Shown piece after piece: positions 8,022-16,878 of a stretch of DNA of 64,000 nt (positions are counted from its first letter, which is position 1; each line of letters opens with the position of its first letter). The position numbers were made by a program, and so were the translations under genes. The DNA is taken from positions 62,001 to 126,000 of the forward strand of contig CAIKWE010000060.1 of the NCBI GenBank assembly GCA_903831085.1, given 5' to 3'. The notes beneath the pieces are model-generated. The model saw only the letters and a program-made list of their open reading frames with translations. It was not told the DNA's origin and did no database searches. The stretch is from an uncultured Verrucomicrobiota bacterium (lineage in GTDB: Bacteria > Verrucomicrobiota > Kiritimatiellia > Kiritimatiellales > Tichowtungiaceae).

Positions 8022-8863
8022 TGACTATTCAGAGGGTTAGTGTTTTAGGTTCGGGGGCGATGGGGACAGATATCGCCCTGCTTTTTGCCCAGCATGGATT
8101 CGAGGTATTGCTGTGGCACAGGACTTGTTCAGGCACGGCCAGACAGCGCCTGATGGATAGGCTTGATCGATACGTTGCAAAAAAGGTTTTTTCCGAAGAA
8201 ACTGCGGCGATCTTGCGGAACACTATTAAGGCCACGGATAGTGATGTGCAGGCTGCAGCATCTGATTTGGTCATCGAATCCGTGGTGGAATCTTATACAA
8301 CCAAAATCGAATTATTGAGCCGGTTCGATAAGCTAATGCTTCATGATAGCATTCTGGTTACAAACACCTCCAGTTTCTCGATAGACCATCTGGGCGCAGA
8401 ATTGGCGAGGCGGGCGGATTTCGCCGGGTTGCATTTTTTTAACCCCGCCACAAAAATGGATCTAGTTGAGATTGTGGCAGGAGAAAATACGTCGCCGGCA
8501 ACGGTGGGAGAGTTGCGAATTCTGGCTGAACGGCTGGGGAAGACTGCTGTAATAGTGAAGGATATCCCGGGTTTTATTGTTAACCGGTTACTGATGGTGC
8601 AAATCAACAGCGCTATCCGTTTGTTGGAGGTGGGCGCTGCTACCGCACAAGACATTGATCAGGCAATGATGTCCGGACTGGGACATAAGAAGGGGCCGCT
8701 TTCACTGGCCGATTTCATAGGGCTCGATGTAGTGAACGATATTCTGACAGCTATTTATACGGCAACGAATGAGACGGCTTATAAACCCTCCGCCCTGCTT
8801 GTACAGATGGTCGGCAGGCAGAGCCTCGGCAGGAAATCCGGGCGCGGATTTTTTAAATATTAA
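8021..8863 (+). CDS. 3-hydroxyacyl-CoA dehydrogenase (HBD family)
   Basis: 280 residues. The NAD-binding SVLGSGAMGTDIA is at the N terminus. IESVVESYTTKIELL, TNTSSFSI, the catalytic His in GLHFFNPA and DIPGFIVNRLLM follow in the family order, and the protein ends with the small C-terminal domain. It reduces a 3-oxoacyl thioester to 3-hydroxyacyl with NAD(P)H, or the reverse. Its start overlaps the KAS III stop by one base. The two together could make a 3-hydroxybutyryl-type thioester for the acyltransferase that follows. Confidence 0.87.
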   Translation: MTIQRVSVLGSGAMGTDIALLFAQHGFEVLLWHRTCSGTARQRLMDRLDRYVAKKVFSEETAAILRNTIKATDSDVQAAASDLVIESVVESYTTKIELLSRFDKLMLHDSILVTNTSSFSIDHLGAELARRADFAGLHFFNPATKMDLVEIVAGENTSPATVGELRILAERLGKTAVIVKDIPGFIVNRLLMVQINSAIRLLEVGAATAQDIDQAMMSGLGHKKGPLSLADFIGLDVVNDILTAIYTATNETAYKPSALLVQMVGRQSLGRKSGRGFFKY

Positions 8864-8877
8864 ACTGGAGAGAGCGT

Positions 8878-9573
8878 ATGGGTTTGATCAGTAAAACGGC
8901 AGTTGTTCACGAGAATGTTAAATTGGGTAAAAATGTTGTAATCCATGATTTTGTGGTGATTTATCCCGATACGATTATTGGAGACGATGTTGAAATTTAC
9001 GATGGTTGTGTGCTTGGCAAGCCACCTTCAAGTACAAGTAAAAGCTCCCGTTCCGTGTCTTCTAGCTTGCCTCCTCTGGCTATCGGCGTCGGTTCTGTTT
9101 TGTGTGCCCATGTGGTACTTTATCGAGGAGTGATTATCGGACAGAGAGTATTGCTTGGCGACAACAGTTCTTTGCGCGAAGAATGCGCGGTTGGGGATGA
9201 TTGCATCATAGCGCGTAATGTCAGCGTGAACTATAACACGAAAATCGGTAATCGGGTTAAGGTGATGGACAATACACACCTGACGGGGAATATGGTTATT
9301 GAGGATGATGTTTTTATTAGCGCTCTGGTCTGTACGACAAATGACAATCAGATTGGCCGGGCAGGCTGGCACGACAAGATCATTGGTCCTATTATCCGGC
9401 AGCACGCTTCGGTTGGAGGCGGAGCCAACCTCCTTCCCAATATTATTATCGGAAGAAACGCAATTGTTGGGGCCAGTGCCGTTGTGACCAAAGACGTTCC
9501 CGATTATAAAGTCGTCATGGGCATCCCAGCCAAAATCGTCCGGGATGTGAAGCCGGAAGAAAGACGAGGATAA
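8878..9573 (+). CDS. Hexapeptide N-acyltransferase, WlbB/FdtC-like
   Basis: 231 residues, almost wholly left-handed beta-helix repeats (KLGKNVVIHD, IIGDDVEIYDG, IIGQRVLLGDN, VGDDCIIARN, IGNRVKVMDN, IGRNAIVGASAVV), with PAKIVRD at the end. N of DNTHLTGNMVIEDDV is the place where sugar N-acyltransferases keep active-site His/Asn. GGAGAG precedes the ATG. A Ser-rich loop (residues ~46-62) breaks one coil. It probably transfers an acyl group from a thioester to the amino group of a dTDP-amino sugar, using the acyl chain made by the two genes before it. Confidence 0.8.
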   Translation: MGLISKTAVVHENVKLGKNVVIHDFVVIYPDTIIGDDVEIYDGCVLGKPPSSTSKSSRSVSSSLPPLAIGVGSVLCAHVVLYRGVIIGQRVLLGDNSSLREECAVGDDCIIARNVSVNYNTKIGNRVKVMDNTHLTGNMVIEDDVFISALVCTTNDNQIGRAGWHDKIIGPIIRQHASVGGGANLLPNIIIGRNAIVGASAVVTKDVPDYKVVMGIPAKIVRDVKPEERRG

Positions 9574-9585
9574 CCCGCGCGTGAG

Positions 9586-11049
9586 TTATCCGTCGGCCCT
9601 GCCGGTGAGAATCACCCAGATCGTCATGATGACGATGTAGAGGTCGAGCAACGGGTTCATGTTGCGGGCGTAGTAGAGATCGTATAGCACCGTTTCGTTG
9701 AAAGAAGTTCCGTTTTTCGCCGCATAAACTTTCCACAGTCCGGTGCAACCGGGCTTAATATCAAAACGCCGCTTGTGCCACTCATCAGTTACTTCATATT
9801 CGCTCTGCGGAACGGGGCGCGGACCGATCAGCGACATGTCACCTTTCAGCACATTAAATAGCTGGGGCAATTCATCAATCGCCCACTTGCGGATGAATTT
9901 TCCAATCGGTGTGATGTAAGCGGTGTTTACGATTTTACTAGCCTTGGATGATTCATCTTGGATGTGTTTTTTAATTTCTTCCATCCGGCTTTGATCCTGA
10001 TCGGCACCGATCGTCATGGAGCGGAATTTGTAGAAGGGGAAAAGCTTTCCGTTTTTGCCGACCCGCTCGCGGGTATAAAAAACAGGGCCTCGCGAAGTCA
10101 GTTTAATGGCGACTGCGGTGGCAATGAGAAGGGGTGAAAGCAACACGATTCCAATCAATGCACCGATCAAATCGGTAGTTTCCTTGTAGGCGCGAATCAG
10201 TGGCCCGTTTGGAATTTCCCGCATCCGAACGAACGGGATATCAAAGTAGGTGTCAGCGTTTAGGTTTTTGTGCCAGACGGACGATTTATCGGTGTGCACA
10301 TCCACCCACCCGAACAACCGTACGCATCGTTCAATCAAATCCATTAGATCCTGATAGGAAAGGTCTACAAGCGCCGGGGTAATGATGGCTCCTTCGATCT
10401 TGTGTAGATTAACCAGTTCGGGCAGATCGCTGATTTTTCCGAGACACAAAAGATCTCCGGTTATTCTCGTTCCTTTTTCCCGGCAGTCGGACACGGATAG
10501 GAATCCGACGGGGCGAAGAGTGGCGTATTGGCGCTGATCAGTCAGTTGTTGCGCAAAGTAGATCGACGCATCGCTGGTTCCGATGATGACTACCCGGCGG
10601 TGCATTTTAGCACGAGCGGCTACGCGGAACATTGCCGGAAATATAATCTGCCGGTGGATGACTAGTGCGCTGAACTGCAGGAACGCCCAATTTATCAGAA
10701 CCAGCCGCGAGGGAACGAAAACGAAAAACTTGATGGATGTTCGCAGTAGCAGGTACCCCAGCACGCAGACGGCCACCCCCTGAACGATGCGCAGAAAGTG
10801 CGCGGAGGGGCTAAGGAGCGTTTTTCGTTTGTACAGATGTAGAGCCCCGAAAATACCGATCATCGCAAAGGCATAAAAAAGAACTGTTAGAAGTTCTCCG
10901 GAAACGTGCAGTGAACGCGTAATAATGTTCAGATCGGGCTCATACCGCCGCCAGTGCAACGCCACGCCGAAGGTTCCGACCAGAATCAGCCAGTCGGTCG
11001 CCATAAGGTAAACGGTCGAACGCCCATAACGGCGGAGGAGATACATCAT
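9586..11049 (-). CDS. Polyprenyl-phosphate sugar-1-phosphate transferase, WbaP/WcaJ type
   Basis: 487 residues from the ATG at 11049 (MYLLRRYGR is the usual N-terminus); an ATG at 11106 would add 19 residues. About four N-terminal membrane helices are followed by a Rossmann-like CoA-binding domain (RRVVIIGTSDASIYFAQQL), one membrane helix and the catalytic domain. That domain has TRERVGKNGKLFPFYKFRSM, WAIDELPQLFNVLKGDMSLIGPRP and GCTGLWKV. It starts repeat-unit synthesis by moving hexose-1-phosphate to undecaprenyl phosphate. It is the only minus-strand gene inside the polysaccharide locus and converges on the acyltransferase gene; a GGATAAC..GTTATCC inverted repeat lies at that junction. Confidence 0.9.
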   Translation of the reverse strand: MMYLLRRYGRSTVYLMATDWLILVGTFGVALHWRRYEPDLNIITRSLHVSGELLTVLFYAFAMIGIFGALHLYKRKTLLSPSAHFLRIVQGVAVCVLGYLLLRTSIKFFVFVPSRLVLINWAFLQFSALVIHRQIIFPAMFRVAARAKMHRRVVIIGTSDASIYFAQQLTDQRQYATLRPVGFLSVSDCREKGTRITGDLLCLGKISDLPELVNLHKIEGAIITPALVDLSYQDLMDLIERCVRLFGWVDVHTDKSSVWHKNLNADTYFDIPFVRMREIPNGPLIRAYKETTDLIGALIGIVLLSPLLIATAVAIKLTSRGPVFYTRERVGKNGKLFPFYKFRSMTIGADQDQSRMEEIKKHIQDESSKASKIVNTAYITPIGKFIRKWAIDELPQLFNVLKGDMSLIGPRPVPQSEYEVTDEWHKRRFDIKPGCTGLWKVYAAKNGTSFNETVLYDLYYARNMNPLLDLYIVIMTIWVILTGRADG

Positions 11050-11305
11050 ACTTTCACCGGGTTCCGAATTTACGTTCCAATTTAACGCGCAGAGTTTAGT
11101 GGTCATCCGGTTTTAAGACAAGGATTTTGACGGGGAAGCGGGTATGACGTTGAAACAAAACGAACGTTTTTGCCCCTGCAAATCCCTGTAATTTACAGGA
11201 AAGGCCCGGCCGGTTTAAAAATCTTCGCTTTCTTTGCCGCCTTCTGTTAAATGTATCGACCTTAACGGACGTTAGACTTTTGACCTTCGACATCAGGAAA
11301 CTGTC

Positions 11306-12412
11306 ATGCATGTTCCATTTTTAGATCTGAAGAACCAGCCGGCGGAACTTCGCAGTGAAATCCAGTCTGCGATGAATCAGGTGCTTGCTGAATGCAATTT
11401 TATTCTAGGCAAGCCTGTGGCGGAGTTTGAAGAGGCGTTTGCCGCTTATTGCGGGTGCAAATACGGAATCGGCGTGGCTTCCGGTCTGGATGCGCTGAAG
11501 CTGATTCTGCGGGCAATGGATACCGGCCCCGGCGATGAAGTTATTACGGTATCGCACACCTTCATTGCCACTGCTTTGGCCATTTCCTCCGTAGGCGCAA
11601 CGCCGGTTTTAGTCGAGGTGGATCCGGCCACGTATACCATGGATCCGGCGGCTTTTGAGGCGGCGATAACCGCGAGGACGAAAGCCGTCATGCCGGTGCA
11701 TCTTTACGGGCAGACTGCCGATATGGGTCCGATCCTCGAAATAGCCCGTCGGCATGGGCTCAAAGTGATCGAAGACGCCTGTCAGTCTCATGGCGCCCGC
11801 TGCAACGGCCACCGAGCCGGTTCGCTGGGCGACGCGGCGGCCTTCAGTTTTTATCCCGGCAAAAATCTGGGAGCCTACGGTGATGGCGGGGCGGTAACGA
11901 CGTCGGACGCGGTTCTCGCAGAGCGTATCCGGGCCATGCGCAATTACGGTTCCATTCGCAAATACTACCACGACACGCTGGGTGAAAATAGCCGGCTGGA
12001 TACCCTGCAGGCCGCTGTGCTGGGCGTGAAACTGAAAGTTCTCGATGCGGGAAATGCCGCCCGCCGCGCTGCCGCCGCACGCTACACCGCACAGCTCGCC
12101 GGGGTCGGCGATCTTATTACGCCCGCCGCCCGGAAAGGCTCTGAGCACGTTTTCCATCTCTATGTCATCCAAACCGGCCGCCGCGACGACCTCCAGCGCT
12201 ATTTGCTGGAGCAGGGCGTGGAGTGCCTGATCCATTATCCTGTGCCGGTGCATTTGCAGAAGGCTTATGCTTCCAATGATTGGAAAGCTGTAAATTTTTC
12301 GCTGACGGAAAAACTGGCGGGGCAAATCCTATCCCTGCCCATCTTCCCTGGAATCACCGAAGAGCAAATTAAGTATGTCTGTAATTCAATCAAAGCATTC
12401 TGCGGAAATTGA
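11306..12412 (+). CDS. DegT/DnrJ/EryC1/StrS sugar aminotransferase (FdtB/QdtB-like)
   Basis: 368 residues. PLP lysine is in [17 protein letters not shown] (~residue 187). VPFLDLKNQ at the N-terminus, [21 protein letters not shown] and [11 protein letters not shown] are family signatures. It transfers an amino group, usually from glutamate, to a keto sugar. With the dehydratase and the cupin isomerase it would give a 3-amino-3,6-dideoxyhexose. The palindrome at 12271 is read as SNDWK in the variable segment before the [16 protein letters not shown] helix. Gap 11107-11305 shows nothing except an A/T-rich stretch. Confidence 0.9.
   Translation: MHVPFLDLKNQPAELRSEIQSAMNQVLAECNFILGKPVAEFEEAFAAYCGCKYGIGVASGLDALKLILRAMDTGPGDEVITVSHTFIATALAISSVGATPVLVEVDPATYTMDPAAFEAAITARTKAVMPVHLYGQTADMGPILEIARRHGLKVIEDACQSHGARCNGHRAGSLGDAAAFSFYPGKNLGAYGDGGAVTTSDAVLAERIRAMRNYGSIRKYYHDTLGENSRLDTLQAAVLGVKLKVLDAGNAARRAAAARYTAQLAGVGDLITPAARKGSEHVFHLYVIQTGRRDDLQRYLLEQGVECLIHYPVPVHLQKAYASNDWKAVNFSLTEKLAGQILSLPIFPGITEEQIKYVCNSIKAFCGN
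12271..12285. repeat. Dispersed palindrome TTCCAA-TGA-TTGGAA
   Basis: Perfect copy inside the aminotransferase gene, read as S-N-D-W-K. Confidence 0.85.
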
Positions 12413-12418
12413 TGAGCG

Positions 12419-13816
12419 ATGCCTGTGTTCAGAAAACAAACTTTTTTATCCCGGCAGTGGCTGAATACGGCGGCGCTTTGCCTCTGTGATTCTCTAGTGT
12501 TGTTGGCGGGGCTTTGTTTGGGTGACTGGATTGTCTATAAAGTGCATGGCATTCCCATGTCCGTACATTATGCGCTGGCGGTTATTCCGGTTTGGTGGAT
12601 CGGCGCAGTGATTACTCGTGTCTCCCCGGCATGGGGGCTGGGTGCAGTTGAAGAGTTGCGCCGCATCCAGTTGCTGCTACTGGCTGTTTTTGCGTTGGCC
12701 GGCCTCGCTGTTTTTTTTGAACGGATTGTTCCCAGCCGCATAGTTTATATCGTCTCATATCTGTTTGGCGCAGTTTGTATTCCCTTGGCCCGCATCCCGG
12801 TCAAAAAAGCGCTTTTGTCCGCTGGACGGTGGGGGTGTGCGACAGTTCTATACGGCAATGCGCAGCAACTCCTCGGTGTCATCGAAACGTTTCAAAGAAA
12901 TCCACTGCTTGGATACGCTCCTTATGGCGTGTTTACAGACGAGTTGCCTGCTGGTGCTGTTCTTCAGGGCGTTTCAGTACTGGGCCGCATGGAAGAGTGC
13001 AGTCCTGCCGCCTCCGTGGCGATCGTCCCGGTTTCCTTTGCAGAAGGGCTCTCGCTGTCTGAAGAATTCGACCGCATTCTCTCTGGATATCAGCGCGTGA
13101 TCCTCGTTCCCGACATTAAAGAGGATGTTTTTCTGTGGGCGATTCCCCGTACGCTGGGAAGCCTGATCGGCCTCGAAATTACCAGTAATCTGCTCAACTC
13201 CGCCGCCCGTACATTTAAACGGGGATTGGATATTTTTCTGATCGCCCTTGTGGCTCCGATTTGGATACCTCTACTGGTTCTGACGGCCCTGACGATCTTG
13301 CTGGTTGACCGGCAGAATCCTTTTTTTCTTCAGCATCGGGTCGGCAAGACAAACCGTCCGTTTCGTCCGGTCAAATTTCGAACGATGCGGCCCGGTGCCG
13401 AAAAAGAGCTGGAACAGACGCTGGCCAGGGATGAATCGCTCCGCACAGAATGGGCGCAGAATTACAAACTTCGTAATGATCCCCGGGTGACACGGATGGG
13501 CCGTATTCTGCGCCGCACCTCTCTGGATGAATTACCGCAGGTGCTTAATGTGCTCGCCGGACAAATGTCGCTGGTCGGTCCGCGTCCGCTCCCCGAATAT
13601 CATCATGATCAACTGGCTGAATCCGCCCGGACCCCGCGCAGCCGTGTTAGACCCGGCATCACCGGCCTTTGGCAGGTTTCCGGGCGCAGTGATTCGGGAA
13701 CCGCCGGCATGGAAAAATGGGACACCTACTACGTTCGTAACTGGTCCATCTGGCTCGATATCATCATCCTTGCCCGCACGTTTCTGGCGGTTATTAAAGG
13801 GTCGGGGGCATACTAA
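12419..13816 (+). CDS. Second polyprenyl-phosphate sugar-1-phosphate transferase
   Basis: 465 residues. Four or five N-terminal membrane helices are followed by a linker domain and a C-terminal bacterial sugar-transferase domain with LQHRVGKTNRPFRPVKFRTM, SLDELPQVLNVLAGQMSLVG and PGITGLWQVSGRSD. It has the same activity class as the 9586-11049 enzyme, but the sequence is clearly different, and it is on the opposite strand. Two initiating enzymes in one locus suggest two polysaccharides or a locus that grew by merging. The ATG lies 6 bases after the aminotransferase stop. Confidence 0.9.
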   Translation: MPVFRKQTFLSRQWLNTAALCLCDSLVLLAGLCLGDWIVYKVHGIPMSVHYALAVIPVWWIGAVITRVSPAWGLGAVEELRRIQLLLLAVFALAGLAVFFERIVPSRIVYIVSYLFGAVCIPLARIPVKKALLSAGRWGCATVLYGNAQQLLGVIETFQRNPLLGYAPYGVFTDELPAGAVLQGVSVLGRMEECSPAASVAIVPVSFAEGLSLSEEFDRILSGYQRVILVPDIKEDVFLWAIPRTLGSLIGLEITSNLLNSAARTFKRGLDIFLIALVAPIWIPLLVLTALTILLVDRQNPFFLQHRVGKTNRPFRPVKFRTMRPGAEKELEQTLARDESLRTEWAQNYKLRNDPRVTRMGRILRRTSLDELPQVLNVLAGQMSLVGPRPLPEYHHDQLAESARTPRSRVRPGITGLWQVSGRSDSGTAGMEKWDTYYVRNWSIWLDIIILARTFLAVIKGSGAY

Positions 13817-13840
13817 TAAAGACGAATTAGAATTTGCGCC

Positions 13841-15733
13841 ATGAAACCTTTTGAAAAAATTACAATGGGGATCATCGCCGTTGCCCTCGCCGCAGCCTTT
13901 ACCCTCTTTGGTGTTTGGGAGGATAAGGCAGCGCTCTATGCACCTCTGTTGATGTTGCTCTATCTTGCGTTTGCCGCCTGGCTGGTCGGGTGCATGAAGA
14001 ACCGTTTGATCGGCGCGCTTGTTGTTCCGCCCGGCGGAACGCTGCTGCTCCTGTTCTGGTTTTACAGTGCGGCGTTGATTCCTTTTTCCGTTCTGCCGTA
14101 TGAGGCCAAGATTAGCGTGCTTCACCTCGGCTGTTATCTGGCCGTCTACTGGGCTTCTGCGAATATCCTTTCGCGATTTTCGTACCGGAAAGCCGTGTTG
14201 TCAGCAGTTTTTGTCGTTCTTGTGCTGGCGGCGCTTTACAGCCTTGTTCAGCATAGAATTAATCCCGAAATGCTGTTTGGTCGGCTACGCTACACAAATT
14301 ACGGTGAACGTCTTGGCGGTACCTATATCTGTCCCAATCATATTGCCCACCTTTTCCAGATGTGGCTCCCGTTCTGTCTCGTTTTTCTCTTCCTGCCGCA
14401 GTTCGGCTGGTTTTGGCGTATCTGTTTTGCCTATGCGTTGCCGTTGTTTCTGCTTTTGATATATCAGACCCAGTCGCGCGCCGGCATTCTCGGTGCCGTG
14501 GCGGCGATCGGAACAACCGTACTGTTGATGGTTCTGCGCAAAAGCCGCCGGGCTTTTTGTATCGCATTGCTCGTGGTGCCGCTGCTGGGGGCCGTTGCTC
14601 TCGGCGGTCTCTGGGCAGGCTCGTCGATGTTCCGCACCCGCATGCAGCCGGCGGTGAAGGTTTTGTCGTCGGCGGTTGCTGGAGACTGGGAGAGTGTAGT
14701 CTCTGTCGATTTTCGTCCGCAAACCTGGCTCGATACGACCAAGATGATTAAAGACCGTCCGGCATTCGGGTTCGGTCCCGGGAATTACGGACTGATGTTC
14801 GAAGATTATCGCCAGCGATGTCGGGCGGTCCGGATAGAAACGGTACATCCTCACAACGAATATCTCGAACTGCTTTCTGAATACGGGGTGGCCGGCGGCG
14901 TGCTGGTGCTCTGCGTGCTGGTCAGCGTTTCCGTTCAAATGATCCGCTTTATCCGGACGTCACCCCGGCCGCATCATGCCCTACCTGCCGCCGCGCTGCT
15001 CGGTGCTCTGGCCGGCACAGCTGTACATGGTCTTTTTGATTTCGAACTGCACATTTTCCCCAACGCGCTGATGCTGGCACTGCTCGCGGGCTGTGCGGCC
15101 GCTCCGCTGATGCAAACCGCTCCAGTCAAACATCCGAAGCTCCATGCCGGGGTTCGGTGGATATTCACGGTCACGGTTATTCTTGCGACGCTTTGGACTG
15201 TACAGGTTATGAGCTCCGCGTGGATTCGCGTCTGGGGCGACAGGTTTCTGCCGGAACAAAGAATTCAGCGTGCCGAAAGTTTTTATAAAACGGCCGAACG
15301 GATTGATCCGCAAAACTGGCAGGCACAATTCGGCCTCGGGCAGGTTTATTATCATGACCGTTATTATGAACTGGATCCGGCCCGCAAACATGAATGGGCG
15401 CTCAAAGAGCAGGCTGCTTATGCGGCGGCCTATCGGACAAACGCCAAAAAAGAAGAAGTGGTTTACGGGCTGGGGCGCGTCGAGCTGTTTCTCGGCAGCC
15501 GGGAGAAAGGGCTGGATTATCTCCGGCAGGCCGCGAATTACAAACGTTTCAATGATTTTTACTGGCGCAAACTGGGAATTGAACTGCGCAAGGCCGGTCT
15601 TTACGACGAAGCGCTGAACGCGTTCGAATATGCCCGGAAGCTGGACGGTTCTAATAAAACCGTCAAACGCAATATCGAGTGGCTGAAGGAACGGCAAACA
15701 GAAGCCGCCGGGGGAAAGCCAGAACCCAAATGA
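13841..15733 (+). CDS. Wzy/O-antigen ligase-like polymerase with C-terminal TPR region
   Basis: 630 residues. There are ten or more predicted membrane helices over residues 1-455. The Wzy_C motif is in the large loop: RPAFGFGPGNYG, then VETVHPHNEYLELLSEYGV-like (residues ~300-350). Residues ~480-620 are soluble TPR-like repeats (QNWQAQFGLGQVYYHD, KEEVVYGLGRVELF, AGLYDEALNAFEYARKLD). It polymerises or ligates lipid-linked repeat units at the periplasmic face. The stop overlaps the next start (ATGA). Confidence 0.87.
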   Translation: MKPFEKITMGIIAVALAAAFTLFGVWEDKAALYAPLLMLLYLAFAAWLVGCMKNRLIGALVVPPGGTLLLLFWFYSAALIPFSVLPYEAKISVLHLGCYLAVYWASANILSRFSYRKAVLSAVFVVLVLAALYSLVQHRINPEMLFGRLRYTNYGERLGGTYICPNHIAHLFQMWLPFCLVFLFLPQFGWFWRICFAYALPLFLLLIYQTQSRAGILGAVAAIGTTVLLMVLRKSRRAFCIALLVVPLLGAVALGGLWAGSSMFRTRMQPAVKVLSSAVAGDWESVVSVDFRPQTWLDTTKMIKDRPAFGFGPGNYGLMFEDYRQRCRAVRIETVHPHNEYLELLSEYGVAGGVLVLCVLVSVSVQMIRFIRTSPRPHHALPAAALLGALAGTAVHGLFDFELHIFPNALMLALLAGCAAAPLMQTAPVKHPKLHAGVRWIFTVTVILATLWTVQVMSSAWIRVWGDRFLPEQRIQRAESFYKTAERIDPQNWQAQFGLGQVYYHDRYYELDPARKHEWALKEQAAYAAAYRTNAKKEEVVYGLGRVELFLGSREKGLDYLRQAANYKRFNDFYWRKLGIELRKAGLYDEALNAFEYARKLDGSNKTVKRNIEWLKERQTEAAGGKPEPK

Positions 15734-16878
15734 AAACCATTCTGATTTTCGAACCTCTTTCCGGCGGACACCGCGCCGGCTATATCCACTGGCTGGCGGA
15801 TTCCATCACGGATAATCCTCCGGCCGGCTGTCATTTCGTTTTTGTCACCGATCCCGGCGTGGATATTCCGGCGGCGGCACCGCTTTCTTATCACAAAATT
15901 TCTCCCGAACTGGCGGGGCAATTCAAGTCGGCCGGTCCGTCCAAACTGCGCGGGCTGTTGCGGAACCTTTTTGATGAGTGCGTGGCGCAGTATTCTCCCG
16001 ATCATGCGCTGATACTGGAGTTAACCCGGCTGGAACTCTCTTTTGCTCTGCGTGGTGCGCCGTGCCCGGTTTCGGCGATCCTGTTTGTTCAGTATCCGGA
16101 ATTGGCGCGAGGACTGAAGTTTTTTTTCAAGGATTGGAAAACCGCGCTGCTCCTGCGCCGCGCGCCGGTCAAAAATCTATTTCTGCTGAACGGAGAAGAA
16201 AGCTGCCGTTATCTGGCCGGCCGATTCGGTTCGCGCTCCCGTTTTATTCCGGTGCCGGATCCGGTGCCGGAAATCACGGCAGAGGCCGATTATTCACTTC
16301 GCCGGGAATATCGAATCAGCGACGGACAGACGGCGTTTCTTTTTTTCGGAGCCGTTTCCCCGCGTAAAGGGGCGGACGTGCTGATTGAAGTGTTACATCT
16401 GCTTCCCGCTGAAGCGGCGGCGAAAAGCGTCTTTCTTTTCTGTGGCGAACCGGAGCGTGGTTATCAGCAAGCTTTTGATCAGGCTGTCGCCCGTCTGCGT
16501 GCCGCCCGTTCAGACATCACACTGAACATTGAAGACCGCTTTGTGTCCGACCAACGTATGATGGCCCTGTTTGAACAGTCCGATGTGGTTTTGATGCCGT
16601 ACACCCGTCCGGAATATTCGAGCGGAATTCTGGCGCTGGCCGCCAAGGCGCGTACGCCTGTCATCGGCCCGGACTCCGGACTTCTTGGCAGGCTGATCCG
16701 GCAGAACGGGCTTGGCGCTGTTTGCTCCGTTCAGCCGGAAACGGTCGCGGAGAACATTGTGAGCGCGACGCAGAATCTTCCGGCTGTTGACGAAACGCGG
16801 CGTGGTGCTTTCGTGCAGAAGAGTCGCCCGGAACTTTTCGCCCGGATCATTTTGGATGCGGTTTGCAATGAACGCTGA
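15730..16878 (+). CDS. GT4-like glycosyltransferase
   Basis: 382 residues from an ATG overlapping the polymerase stop. N-terminal ILIFEPLSGGHRAGYIHWL; C-terminal Rossmann half starts LFFGAVSPRKGADVLIEVL, with MPYTRPEYSSGILALAAKA (nucleotide-sugar site) and GPDSGLLGRLI. It probably acts in repeat-unit assembly. A one-mismatch palindrome copy at 16125 gives FFKDWK in the hinge region. Confidence 0.82.
   Translation: MKTILIFEPLSGGHRAGYIHWLADSITDNPPAGCHFVFVTDPGVDIPAAAPLSYHKISPELAGQFKSAGPSKLRGLLRNLFDECVAQYSPDHALILELTRLELSFALRGAPCPVSAILFVQYPELARGLKFFFKDWKTALLLRRAPVKNLFLLNGEESCRYLAGRFGSRSRFIPVPDPVPEITAEADYSLRREYRISDGQTAFLFFGAVSPRKGADVLIEVLHLLPAEAAAKSVFLFCGEPERGYQQAFDQAVARLRAARSDITLNIEDRFVSDQRMMALFEQSDVVLMPYTRPEYSSGILALAAKARTPVIGPDSGLLGRLIRQNGLGAVCSVQPETVAENIVSATQNLPAVDETRRGAFVQKSRPELFARIILDAVCNER

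Noticed and set aside
9568-9592. GGATAAC..GTTATCC as an intrinsic terminator
   Set aside because: The 7-bp stem sits between convergent genes but has no T-run on either strand.
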